64,000 nt of DNA, from assembly GCA_958298945.1 (NCBI GenBank), contig OY282609.1, positions 68,358,220 to 68,422,219 on the forward strand, given 5' to 3'. A program made the translations under genes and the position numbers. Position 1 is the first letter of the stretch, and each line of letters starts with the position of its first letter. Below are positions 46,031 to 57,522 of the stretch, piece by piece. The DNA is from Atherix ibis (taxonomy: Eukaryota; Arthropoda; Insecta; Diptera; Athericidae). The notes beneath the pieces were generated by a model. That model was given only the letters and a program-made list of their open reading frames with translations. It had not been told where the DNA came from and did not search any database.

Positions 46031-48084
46031 TATGTGATCATTAAGCTAATAATTATTTAGAAGAAGATTTGCCATTTTACATAATAGATCCATTAACCCC
46101 CGAATAATGTCTTTAAATTGTAAATTTTTTGTTCCCATAGCTACGTTTCGCCCTAATTTTCTTTAATTTCATGAGGTGAGTTTCTCTTTCGGTGGAATGT
46201 CCTGCGCAATTTGGACCAAACAATCATACTTTCACGGACTAATGTTCTGAACTTCATATTTTCTAATAACTTTTTTCCTAGAAAATTGTTTTAAAAATTT
46301 TTATTGACAATTGATTATCTCCAATAATTTCTATTTACAGTCTTGATTAGAACTATTATCATTTCAAAAGCATAATTAAATTTTTCAACTCATACTTTTT
46401 GAATGTGTTGACAATTTTTCTTTAATAATTTTTGTGAAAATCATCGTTCGATATTTAGTAGTTTGCGATACTTCTGATTAAAATGAATGACAAAAAAAAA
46501 TTCTCTTATCTTTGGCATAAAATCAATCAATCAATTGTCCCCTAATGACTTTCTGGATACCTTTTATAAAAGTCCGTATGCCATTTCACCGATTGTTTAT
46601 CGATTTCTCTGCATGTCATGCAATTATCGATTGTTCACCGATTTCTAAGAAGCATCTCTCTCGTTAAGTTTATTTTCAAATTAACTTACTTAAAAATAAA
46701 AAATTAACAAAAACAAATAAATCCACCACTTATTTGTTATTATGCTGAGGTTGACTTTATATAAATTTTATCTTATATCGCGTGGATCATACACTATAAA
46801 GTTACCTTAGTTAGATGGGCACCCATTGTAGCGATAGCAGAGCCCACGAAAGTTATGACTGTCACGCTTGCCTAAATAAACAAATAAAGTTCAGATGAGA
46901 GAAAAGACGATGCAACATTTGCGCAACAAATATAAAATGTGTTTTTTTTTGTTTTGTTTCTAATCATACTGAACAATTGTGTTGTCGTTGTCTTTTTGCT
47001 ACTATTATTAACATTACTATCATTATTATTATTACTACCTTTCCGCTATTGTTCTGCCTACCTGCTAATTAAAAAGAAATTGAATTTTTTCTTCCGGTCG
47101 CGTTCACTTTTCTGATAAGTCCTGAACGCGTGAGTTTATCACTACTTTTGGAATAGGTGGGATTTAATATTAGCTTGAAATTTATAGGAGATGGTGCAGT
47201 CTGTGAAAAGGTATGAAAAAGTTATAAAAGAATCGCCTACATCTTGTTCCTAGTTCGTGCAATATCTGCAAAAAGTACTTTTTCCCGATTTCAGATAGGC
47301 AATTTGTGCACAAAACCTTCCGTCGGATGTCACACATTACCAGGAACCTCTCTACTTATACAACGTACAATACTCTTAGATACGCAAATATATATTATAG
47401 TATACTTCTACTATATAAATATATGAATAGTCTGATGTAGTTAATGTTAGTTTTATCGTTATTGTTATTATTATTAACGCTAGTTTTTTCTCTGTTGATG
47501 AGTTCTCTTGTTCGCTTTACTTCCATGCAGCAGATGACTTTCTTGCTGTAATTATCGATTTATGGTAAGTTTATCATCAGTTAAGTATCGTGTTGGATCA
47601 TCCTACGCATCGTATGGCCCTAATTATTTAAATGTGACATGAATAGGGTAAACAAACTAGCAAACACACAGGTAACTTGGATAAATGATAGCTAAGTTAA
47701 GTGGAAGATTCATTTCACAACCATTTGTATCAAGGTATTTACTCGTTCTATGAATGCATCTTTTTGCCTCCAGGACTCATTTCCACTATTTTCTATCTAA
47801 ATTATTAGAATAAAAAAAAAGATGAATTTGAAGATATTGTACCTTACACGAAATGCTAAAAATCCCTATAGTAAATGCTAAAAGTGAGTATATAAATCCA
47901 TTAAAGTTTTAAAATCATAAAATTGTATTTTTAACTGCCTTAAGTGCTAGAACACGTTTTTAAAACAGCACAATATGTCCTACAAAATAAAAAGTTACAT
48001 TAAATAGAGAAGGAAGAACATATATAATATACACACAAGTATCTTTGATAAATAACAAATTTACGTAGGTAAATTTCCGTGAAC
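46031..48084. other. Unassigned stretch around one mini-exon candidate
   Basis: AT-rich, with an imperfect ATT/ACT microsatellite at 46999-47038 and a second short one near 47455-47480. Apart from the segment at 46806-46871 I see no supportable gene part. Confidence 0.5.
46806..46871 (-). CDS. Candidate 66-base internal exon, hydrophobic
   Basis: On the minus strand, an acceptor (gaactttatttgtttatttag) precedes exactly 22 codons (containing VTVITFVGSAIATMGAHL), followed by a donor (ACTAAG then gtaact). Both borders are phase 0. Base composition is about 50% GC, against a background near 25%. The peptide looks like part of a membrane-spanning segment. The protein is unrecognised. This is the cleanest single exon-like segment in the window, though short. 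Confidence 0.4.
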
Positions 48085-49945
48085 ACTTTCAGTAGATATT
48101 ATCTGTAAAAATTTTTACTGAAAACTTTTACTGAAAATTTTTACTGAAAATTTTTACTGAAAATTTTTACTGAAAATGTTTTCAGTAAAAATTTTCAGTA
48201 AAAATTTTCAGTAAAAATTTTCAGTAAAAATTTTCAGTAAAAATTTTCAGTAAAAATTTTCAGTAAAAATTTTCAGTAAAAATTTTCAGTAAAAATTTTC
48301 AGTAAAAATTTTCAGTAAAAATTTTCAGTAAAAATTTTCAGTAAAAATTTTCAGTAAAAATTTTCAGTAACAATTTTCAGTAAAAATTTTCAGTAAAAAT
48401 TTTCAGTAAAAATTTTCAGTAAAAATTTTCAGTAAAAATTTTCAGTAAAAATTTGCAGTAAAAATTTGCAGTAAAAATTTTTAGTAAAAATTTTCAGTAA
48501 AAATTTGCAGTAAAAATTTGCAGTAAAAATTTGCTTTAAAAATTTGCAGTAAAAATTTTCAGTAAAAATTTTCAGTAAAAATTTGTAGTAAAAATTTGCA
48601 GTAAAAATTTGCAGTAAAAATTTGCAGTAAAAATTTGCAGTAAAAATTTGCAGTAAAAATTTTTAGTAAAAATTTTCAGTAAAAATTTTCAGTAAAAATT
48701 TTCAGTAAAAATTTTCAGTAAAAATTTTCAGTAAAAATTTTCAGTAAAAATTTTCAGTAAAAATTTTCAGTAAAAATTTTCAGTAAAAATTTTCAGTAAA
48801 AATTTTCAGTAAAAATTTTCAGTAAAAATTTTCAGTAAAAATTTTCAGTAAAAATTTTCAGTAAAAATTTTCAGTAAAAATTTTCAGTAAAAATTTTCAG
48901 TAAAAATTTTCAGTAAAAATTTTCAGTAAAAATTTTTAGTAAAAATTTTCAGTAAAAATTTTCAGTAAAAATTTTCAGTAAAAATTTTCAGTAAAAATTT
49001 TCAGTAAAAATTTTCAGTAAAAATTTTCAGTAAAAATTTGCAGTAAAAATTTGCAGTAAAAATTTTTAGTAAAAATTTTCAGTAAAAATTTGCAGTAAAA
49101 ATTTGCCTTAAAAATTTGCAGTAAAAATTTGTAGTAAAAATTTGTAGTAAAAATTTGCAGTAAAAATTTGCAGTAAAAATTTGCAGTAAAAATTTTCAGT
49201 AAAAATTTTCAGTAAAAATTTTCAGTAAAAATTTTCAGTAAAAATTTTCAGTAAAAATTTTCAGTAAAAATTTTCAGTAAAAATTTTCAGTAAAAATTTT
49301 CAGTAAAAATTTTCAGTAAAAATTTTCAGTAAAAATTTTCAGTAAAAATTTTCAGTAAAAATTTTCAGTAAAAATTTTCAGTAAAAATTTTCAGTAAAAA
49401 TTTTCAGTAAAAATTTTCAGTAAAAATTTTCAGTAAAAATTTTCAGTAAAAATTTTCAGTAAAAATTTTCAGTAAAAATTTTCAGTAAAAATTTTCAGTA
49501 AAAATTTTCAGTAAAAATTTTCAGTAAAAATTTTCAGTAAAAATTTTCAGTAAAAATTTTCAGTAAAAATTTTCAGTAAAAATTTTCAGTAAAAATTTTC
49601 AGTAAAAATTTTCAGTAAAAATTTTCAGTAAAAATTTTCAGTAAAAATTTTCAGTAAAAATTTTCAGTAAAAATTTTCAGTAAAAATTTTCAGTAAAAAT
49701 TTTCAGTAAAAATTTTCAGTAAAAATTTTCAGTAAAAATTTTCAGTAAAAATTTTCAGTAAAAATTTTCAGTAAAAATTTTCAGTAAAAATTTTCAGTAA
49801 AAATTTTCAATAAAAATTTTCAGTAAAAATTTTCAGTAAAAATTTTCAGCAAACCTTTACTGAAAATTTTTACAGCAAACTTTTACTGCCAATTAAAAAA
49901 TTTTAGGAAATATGTTCAGTAAAAATTTTAAGTAAACATTTTTCG
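48085..49945 (+). repeat. 13-bp satellite array with inverted ends
   Basis: About 130 units of TTTTCAGTAAAAA in the plus orientation, bounded by inverted units: five copies of TTTTTACTGAAAA at about 48111-48176, and again near 49853-49890 (tttactgaaaatttttac). A variant block with TTTGCAGTAAAAA recurs: aatttttagt at 48476 and 49061 (585 bp, 45 units), and tttgcyttaaaa at 48530 and 49102 (572 bp, 44 units). So the higher-order period here stays in phase with 13. Confidence 0.96.
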
Positions 49946-50265
49946 TAACAATTTTGTCTTTTTGAGCTTCTTATGTATTTATTATTTAACTAGTGATAAC
50001 TCGTCAAAAATAACGGCCCCAAACGCTGCAGTGTCTTAACTTTGGCGAGGCACCTATCTTTGGCTCACGATTCATCCGCAAGTTGCGTCTTCATCGATTC
50101 TTTGGAAAGTAGAACACAATTCTTTTCAATTAAATTTAATTACAATTTACAATTTAATTTCAATTATTTCAATTATGGTTAATAGGTTGCATTGAAAACG
50201 CCGTCGCAACTACTTATTTACTTAACAAAGAAAGAAATTCAAATAATATCAAATATGTATATTTA
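49946..50265. other. Short unassigned spacer
   Basis: Between the satellite and mariner C2. A small GC-richer part at 50010-50110 shows no splice-supported frame. Confidence 0.5.
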
Positions 50266-51489
50266 CCAGGTGTATAAGCTTAAATCCGCTGTTTGTTCAT
50301 AGATGGCGTGAGTAAACGTATCAACCTCCCATGGACACGCAATACTTTTTTTATGAGTTTGACATCTGTCAACATTAATCAGTGCGCATTGTCAGGAATT
50401 TCGTACAACATCATACATTTTTCCTTTGGTAATCATGTCTAGTTTTGTGCCAGAAGAAGAGCATATGCGGGAAGCTTTCCTTTTCCGCTTCAATTTGAAG
50501 AAATCGGCTGCAGTATCGCATAGAATGCTTATGGAGGCCTATGGTGACAGTGCTTTATCGGAAACAACGTGCAGAGATTGGTTTCGTCGGTTCAAAGACG
50601 GAAATTTTGACTTATGGGACAAGAAGCGTGAAAATCGAGCTAGGAAGGTTGAGGACCATCAATTGCAGTCTCTTTTGGACGAAGACGATACCCAATCGCA
50701 AAAAATGCTCGCAGAGCTATTGGGTATTACTCAACCATCCATTTCCATACGTCTGCGTGCCATGGGGAAGATTGAAAAGATCGGAAAATGGGTGCCGCAT
50801 TAATTGACCGATAGGCAGATGGAGCGACGCCAAAACATATGCGAAATCTTGCTCGCCAGACAAAAAAGAAAGTCGTTCCTACATCGAATTGTGACAAGCG
50901 ACGAAAAGTGGATATATTTCGAGAATCCTAAACGCAAGAAATCGTGGGTTGATCCCGGCCAACCATCAACATCTTCCCCAAGACCAAATCGCATCGGACG
51001 GAAGACAATGTTGTGCGTTTGGTGGGATCAGCAGGGTATCGTTTACTATGAGATGTTGAAACCTGATCGTGATCTACGTTAAAAAAGGACGGATTATCAA
51101 CAAAGACATGACAAGCTGATCTTCCTCCACGACAGCGCACCATCGCACACGTCAAAAATGGTCCGAAACTACTTGGAGACACTCAACAGGGAGGTAGGCT
51201 TATTCATCAGACCTGGCCCCTTCCGACTACCACCTGTTTTCGTCGATGGACCACGCGCTCGCTGAGCAGCACTTCGATTCTTACGAAGACGTCCGAAAAT
51301 GTCTTGATGAGTGGTTTGCTTCGAAAGAGAAGGAATTTTTTTGGCGAGGTATCCACAAATTGCCCGATAAATGTGAAAAATGTGTAGCTAGCGAGGGAAA
51401 GTACTTTGAATAAATTTGTTTTTGTTTTCTATGAAAAAGGCATGTGTGGTTTTGACTTAAAAACAGCGGATTTAAGCTTATATACCTGG
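50266..51489 (+). mobile_element. Mos1-like mariner C2
   Basis: A 1224-bp element with ends CCAGGTGTATAAGCTTAAAT and complement (CCTGG at the right), and TA on both sides (50264-50265 and 51490-51491). The second base differs from C1 and C3 (CTAGG) at both ends in a matched way, so the two ends still pair. Confidence 0.94.
50435..51413 (+). pseudogene. Mos1-like transposase C2 with a nonsense codon and deletions
   Basis: The start is ATG 50435 (MSSFVPEEEH). Both helix-turn-helix regions are present, the second intact (LGITQPSISIRLRAMGKI). TAA 50801-50803 replaces a Glu codon right after KWVPH. The same frame then continues through LLARQKRKSFLHRIV, the first catalytic motif (SDEKWIYFEN), and VWWDQQGIVYYEML to about 51070, where some 48 bases are missing. 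A second small deletion near 51195 removes the sequence before YxPDLAP. The second Asp (LHDSAPSHTS) remains. The C-terminus ends at 51411-51413. Confidence 0.92.
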
Positions 51490-51491
51490 TA

Positions 51492-54212
51492 ATTCGTGCT
51501 GTTTTCTCCAAAATTTACCCTTTGATAGATTATTTTAAATAAATCGCTTTCCAATATGACGGAAATTTTATATTAATAACCGAAATTTAAAAAAAAAAAC
51601 AAATTACAGTTCAAACCACAGTTCTGTAGTGAAAAGTTTACTGAGAGAATGATAACAGCGCCATCTATTAGTTGGTTCTCTAATTTGGAACAGACATACG
51701 ACTGGAATTATATATATCGATTATTTAAATTAATACATAATAGTCCAAACAAAACGGAACAATTTAAAAATCAAAAAAAAAATACGCCCTAAAAACACTT
51801 AATAAAAGGGGTTTACCATCAAATTCACATACTATACGTGAGATAAAATTTACTGTAACATATTGGATAACTATTATGTAAACTGCCATGTAAGTGTTCG
51901 AAGCGGCGATCTCAAACTGACGTCAATAACATTTTCAATAAGTGTTGGTATCGTTTAAATACCATAGCCACCCTTAAAAATATTTTCTTTTCCATAAAAG
52001 AGCTTTTCAGCAAATTGGTAATTTACTCTTAGGCGTAATATGGTAACTTACTTAACCGACAAGCATTTTGTTTGATTCCTTCAGAGATTTTTTAATTCTT
52101 TAGAAAGTGAACCGTGTATTTTTGTTATATACGTGTACACGTACGTTCTTATGTTAATTTGCACTCATCAATTATTTATCAAGCCTGTCGTCAATATCAT
52201 AAAAATGGACAGAATAATGATGACATTGTTTCGTTTAGATGGCTTATAAAAAAAAATATTATATGATATATATGCATAAGGTTATAATACCAACTTATAA
52301 TAGGACACTGTACATTGATTGAAATTGCCAATTTTAATTTAAAATAAAAGACATTAAATTGGATAACAAAAACAACGAAAAATAATTAAAACAGATGTAC
52401 TTGTTATGTTTGAATAGTAAACAAGTTATTAGCTAATCTGTTTTTGTAAAAGATGCAAAAATATAATTTACAGGTAATTACGAGTATAATCAACTACAGT
52501 ACAATTATGCCACTTAGTGTATCTGTAATGAATACGAGCTGACCAATAAATTTTCCAAAATAGGAATCGATTGCAGATCATCAGTACCGATCGTATTCTT
52601 AAATATTTTGACTTATACACATACGTAACTTTGGCTAGGGAGTATTGATCTTCTAATTTATTTTTCAAGCGTAACATTGTTTAGCAAGTGTTTTTAAATT
52701 TTGGAGGAGTTACTGACGTACATGCATGCATTGAATATAAACTTCTGGAGCTCGTATTCACAGAATAAACCATAAATCATTATTTTTCAGTTATTTATCG
52801 ATGATAGGTCTTACAACATCTTCGGCTCTGTTAAGCGTCCAATATTGTTTGGGATCTGCTTCAGTTTCGGTTATTTAACCTGAAAGTGATGACTCTGATA
52901 TCTTAAGGAGGACGTACCGTCGATGAGGAAGCACGGTCTTTGTTAATAGTATGAAGGTGTTTTAGAAATTCAAAATTAAAATTCATTTTCTTTTTCTGTT
53001 ATGTACCATCTCGATAACAGCCTAATTCTCTATTATGGTCGGCATCTTCTTTCACCTGATCGATCAATGACTTCTTCGGATATTGGCCAATACTTGTCAG
53101 ACTCTGCAGATTAAATAGAAATCACTGTTTTTTTTTTTATTTTTAAGATAGCACAAGTGTAATTTAAAGGAAAGTGGGAAGTCACCCATTTAACTACGGT
53201 AGATATCATAGCGTAACTTTGGATATTGCATCATCAGATTAGTAAGCATTTTCTTCTGCTAAAATATGCAATAAAATCTGTACAATTTCATTATTTATTT
53301 GAATAAATACGAAAGTTTTGCAACTTGTTTTTTTTTCGATATCATAATGCCGAGAGATATGATAAAAACTCCGATAACTTTTTTACGTAATTTGGACACA
53401 AAGTTGCATTTATAAACTATTGCAGTGAATTTAAATAAATGTTTTTATTTAAGAAAAACATGTGGAACTAAATTTATACTGTAACGAAAATTTCAAGTAA
53501 ACATTTTCAAAAAATAAGTTCTACAAATTTTTTAAGTGAAAATTCAGTTGAAATTTTCAATAGAAATTTTTAGTAGAATTTGTCGTTAAGCAGAAATTTT
53601 AAAGAAAAATTTTCAGAAATAATCAGAAAAATATTTTTAGTTTGTTAAATTGTACCAGGAAAAATTTTGTTAAATTGTTCTAAGAAAAATTGTCTATTCA
53701 TGATATCATAAATTTTTGCTATTATGTAATTAAAATGATAGATTCCCAATAAAATCCAATTTTTTAGTAAAGATTCGCTACTTGTCTCCTCTGTATGGAC
53801 TAAAGTTAAATTTTTTTTTTGGTATTTTTCTTGCTTTTATATTGGATTAAATATCATCGTAAATACAATGCTTTGTTGACTTCAATGCAATTGCACTATT
53901 ATGTTGTGCAGTGAGTAGGAATTGAATCCTAAAATGTGCTCTAGACTCGAAGAAGGAGCTCTTATTGTATTATTTCACCGTAGGTTCTCTATAAATGCGG
54001 TCTAAAATTTATTGTTCGTTTTGCAACTAATCGAATTCACCTCCTCCACAATTGTCTAATATGTAATATCCGTACATAACCCATGCATCTATCTTGTGAG
54101 ATATTCTTCATGCTGGATGACTAGCAACTATCCTAGAGTCTATATTTTAATCTCAATAGAACCCACACTAGTAAAAAGATACTGGAGTACGTAGTGGTTC
54201 GGTCGGCAACAA
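51492..54212. other. AT-rich stretch without a recognised gene
   Basis: Unique AT-rich sequence with a modest GC rise at 52700-53100. A few decayed satellite-like words (attttcaatagaaattttta) lie at about 53480-53640. Nothing else can be supported. Confidence 0.5.
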
Positions 54213-54503
54213 TCAACTACAATAGCATACACACCATATTTGGTAACGCATGATCTTCTCCACCATAGCTATTAACAGAATCTGTTGTTGTGGACTAGGA
54301 GTTTTGCGCACAAATGGAAATTGCTTTCTTTCAACTTGTCTGACCTTAGATAATGTGTTGGAGCCCATTGTTTTTGAAAATGTACTCTTGCAGTAAAATG
54401 CCATCCATAGCATAGCACATCTAACTTTGCCAACTTGGTTATTATATAAAAGGGAACCAAGTTGAAATGCTGTAATGTAAAGATGTTGGGCTTTAATCTT
54501 CAC
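54213..54503 (-). CDS. Candidate exon, unrecognised
   Basis: On the minus strand, a strong pyrimidine-rich acceptor (tttttcttcttgttttcag) leads into an open stretch of 96 codons (beginning VKIKAQHLYITAFQLGSLL) ending in a stop at 54213. A possible earlier donor is TCTAAG followed by gtcaga, near 54349. The protein is unrecognised. A second frame on the same strand is also partly open, so phase is not certain. Confidence 0.28.
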   Translation of the reverse strand: MKIKAQHLYITAFQLGSLLYNNQVGKVRCAMLWMAFYCKSTFSKTMGSNTLSKVRQVERKQFPFVRKTPSPQQQILLIAMVEKIMRYQIWCVCYCS

Positions 54504-55105
54504 CTGAAAACAAGAAGAAAAAAAACAAATTGGCAGTTATGTGATACAAACAAATACTACCATTGAATGTGCAGAAACCTATAAAATTCGAATTCGTAAG
54601 TCCATTTTCTGTTAATTGAAAATAAAATTTGTTATTTTTGATACTACCTGCAGCCTTACTGATAATGACTTTGTTCTTTAAATATTGCTATTGATACTGA
54701 ATAATTTTAATTGCTTCCATACCAAAAATATATATTTTATAATTTATATTAAGAATTTTTGAGTCTATGTAATGAACAAAATAAATACTAGAAATATGAT
54801 AAAAGTAAGGAGAATACGTAGTGACTTGTTTTAAAAGCGTTTTTCTGATATTTATCTCAATTTTTAGTTAAATAAATTAAATACGGTAATGCTAATTTAA
54901 AATATGATTACTTTATTGAAAGAAAAAAAACAACAAATTGTTTTTGTTAGTTTCGAAAAAAATCATATTTGGTATTAAAATGTCAACTAGTCACCTTTGC
55001 AGTGATTATTTTCTTCGAGGTAAAAAAAAACGGGTTTTTAACATATACCAAAACACATTTTATATTGTAAGAAAATTTAAAAAAAAAAACTTGCTGTTAT
55101 ATTAA

Positions 55106-55237
55106 ATAAAGTCTACAACTTCCGGACAAAAAATTGAGGAAGCTATTCAAATTCCATGGTATCGACCTAAGTGTACGTATAGTCCAGAGGCTATTGACAA
55201 CTATTCCCAGAAATTCATAGAGCAATTCCCTATGTAA
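55106..55237 (+). CDS. Candidate exon, unrecognised
   Basis: A 43-codon open stretch (containing IPWYRPKCTYSPEAIDNYSQ) in otherwise AT-rich DNA. It either ends at TAA 55235-55237 or is cut by a good donor (CCTAT then gtaaga at 55234). The acceptor side is weak. The composition looks protein-like, but I do not recognise it. Confidence 0.28.
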   Translation: MKSTTSGQKIEEAIQIPWYRPKCTYSPEAIDNYSQKFIEQFPM

Positions 55238-56166
55238 GACGTTACCGATTAATGTATACATATTTATGTATGTTTATTAATATGGAATAGTATAGCTTTT
55301 CAACTCATAGAATACGAATTCGCCTATCCACCCATCCTTTCAGAGTAAAAGTATAAATAGAAGAGAATACCAAGATTATATTTTAAAATGAAATTTAAAT
55401 CAAAGCACAAATCTTGAATTACAAATTTTTAAATTAAATCAAAGTACAAATCTGGAATTAGATCGCCTAAAAAAAGAAACAGAAAATAAAACATTTCTAA
55501 AAATCTGATCTCAATCGGCCAGTGACGATCAGTTACTTCATTTACAAGTTCAATATTTAAGCACGTTCTTTTCACGTTTTACAATTTCATTTGAATTGGT
55601 TTATTGTCCAATGTATTATTAAAAGCTTTTGATCGTCTCTTTGGTTAAATACCCCATTTTTGGTAAGAGTTAAATCCATATAAGTAGTTACCACCTGTGC
55701 AGATGTGAACTTTTTATTAGATATGGCCTTAACACAACGGCAGAGATCAAAAACCCCAAGATCACTTGACCATCACCGAAGGATCAGTGACCCGTCGCTA
55801 TAGAATACAGATCAATTGGAGTGGAGGGGGGGGAGAGGGGTGGTTCGGAGAGGCGAAGCGATTCATTGACATCAGACTTTGGTTAGAGTCTACAAGGTAA
55901 CAACTTATCAAAAGTACAAAAGCCTTTTGATCGCCAGAAGATCGATAGCCAATCGATAGGATGTGATAGCGAACGGGCGATGGTAAGTAGCCCTTGTCGT
56001 ATTGATGACGAAGTCAACTGAACGAAAGCTGCAGAATCTGCAAGATCTACAGATTCTCTAGAATCTTCGATGAGACTGTTTAAGTATTGCGGGAGACATT
56101 GGCCGATCATGGTGATATATGCATATATATTCCTGATTTCTGATCGGGTAACGATTGGCCTTGCCG

Positions 56167-56298
56167 CAGCTGCTATCAGCAGCACGCGATCATCTGCGGT
56201 TCATTCAACTATTGCGTAAGGTTCAAGAAGAAGGCGTTTTACAGCTTATCGAGAAAAAAACCAGGCAACAAATGAAGCGTACGCGCACGGATATCTAA
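56167..56298 (+). CDS. Candidate terminal exon, unrecognised
   Basis: After the acceptor-like ccttgccgcag (ending at 56169), an open stretch of 42 codons (containing RFIQLLRKVQEEGVLQLIEK) ends in TAA 56296-56298. The peptide is charged and looks helical. An AATAAA-type word follows at about 56459. One alternative frame is also open. The family is unknown. Confidence 0.28.
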   Translation, partial: QLLSAARDHLRFIQLLRKVQEEGVLQLIEKKTRQQMKRTRTDI

Positions 56299-56809
56299 AA
56301 TTTTAAACGATAACACGAAAGAAGAAAAAAAAGAGAAAAAAGTTTCTTGTTGATTTTTTTCTTTAAATTTGTTTCAATTATACATAAATGAAACTATTCC
56401 TCTTCTGCTATAATTTATACTACTTAAAAACTAAGCGTATTCATAATAATCTATAATCAAAATAAACTTTAACTCAGTATTAAAAATATGCGACGAGTGA
56501 TCTTTATTCTACAGGACATGATAAATTGTACAAAGGTCGTACCGCACTTGGATTTTTATAAAATCTGTCAGTTTTTCAACTTCTGTCTCGGATTTGCATA
56601 ATAAGAAGTAGTCGATCAGAGAATTTTTCCTAATTTAGACGATATAGATTGTTTGTGATCGAATTATTGCAGAAAAGTAATGGCATTACTGAGATCGAAC
56701 TGGGAATAGTGCAGACATCCTTTCCACAAGGCTTCTAGGCATGCAATAAATTTTCAACTTCGTCCAGTAAGTACGAGACCAAGCAGAGCGTGTGTTTCTG
56801 TAGTGCCAT

Positions 56810-57060
56810 ACGAAAAACGGAGCAACGACGTGCCATCAAATTGTGTATAAAGCTTGCTGAATCTACAAGTTTGACTTACAGAAAGTTTCAATGATCCCAT
56901 GGAGAGTACTCCTTATTGCAAGCACAATTTTTTCTGTGGCATACAGTATTTTTGGCAGTCAAAAATTCTGTCGAAGACAAACGTTGCTCAGGAAGGTCTT
57001 CAAATTCTAAAATTCATGAAACCAAGTTGATGAATAAGACCCTAGAGGGCTTTGAAAAAT
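56810..57060 (+). pseudogene. Old mariner N-terminal remnant
   Basis: Plus-strand frames give a worn mariner DNA-binding region: EQRRAIKLCIKLAES at about 56820, one stop, SHGEYSLLQAQFF, then NSVEDKRCSGRSSNSKIHE, which matches the conserved segment between the two helix-turn-helix motifs. The rest of the element is not recognisable downstream. It differs from the A-E lineages. Confidence 0.5.
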
Positions 57061-57522
57061 GGTATTTTTTGATCTTGGGGAACAAACATAACATATTAGA
57101 CGGGCTTATATCAGATGAATATGGGGAATGGACAGGGGTCATCTCTATGAACGTAGAGTTCTCCAGTCCCTCATGGTAGAGTATCTAAGTGCCTGAAATG
57201 TCCGATCTGATGTGAAGAACCATTTTCTAAGGCTTCATGACTTTTCCAACGCACCTTCTGTAATTTGTAAGCGGATCCTGGACAGTTAATAATACATAAA
57301 AATGCCTGTGCCAAGCCATTTCCAACCAAGGTTTTGAACAAATTAAAGTTTACAATTGTAAAAATGTTCATATTATATTGAAGGTAATACGTTTTTTGTT
57401 ATGTAGTTTTTTCTTAAAGAATTTCTGCCAATTTTTTAGAATTTTGATTTTTTAATAAGTTATTATACCAAAACTCTTGTTCTTTTATGAAAAGTGTAGT
57501 TAAATTATGTTTGTTGATAGTA

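Noticed and set aside
1..49945. Telomeric repeat
   Set aside because: The 13-mer is not like the usual insect TTAGG, arrays are internal, and they occur in both orientations.
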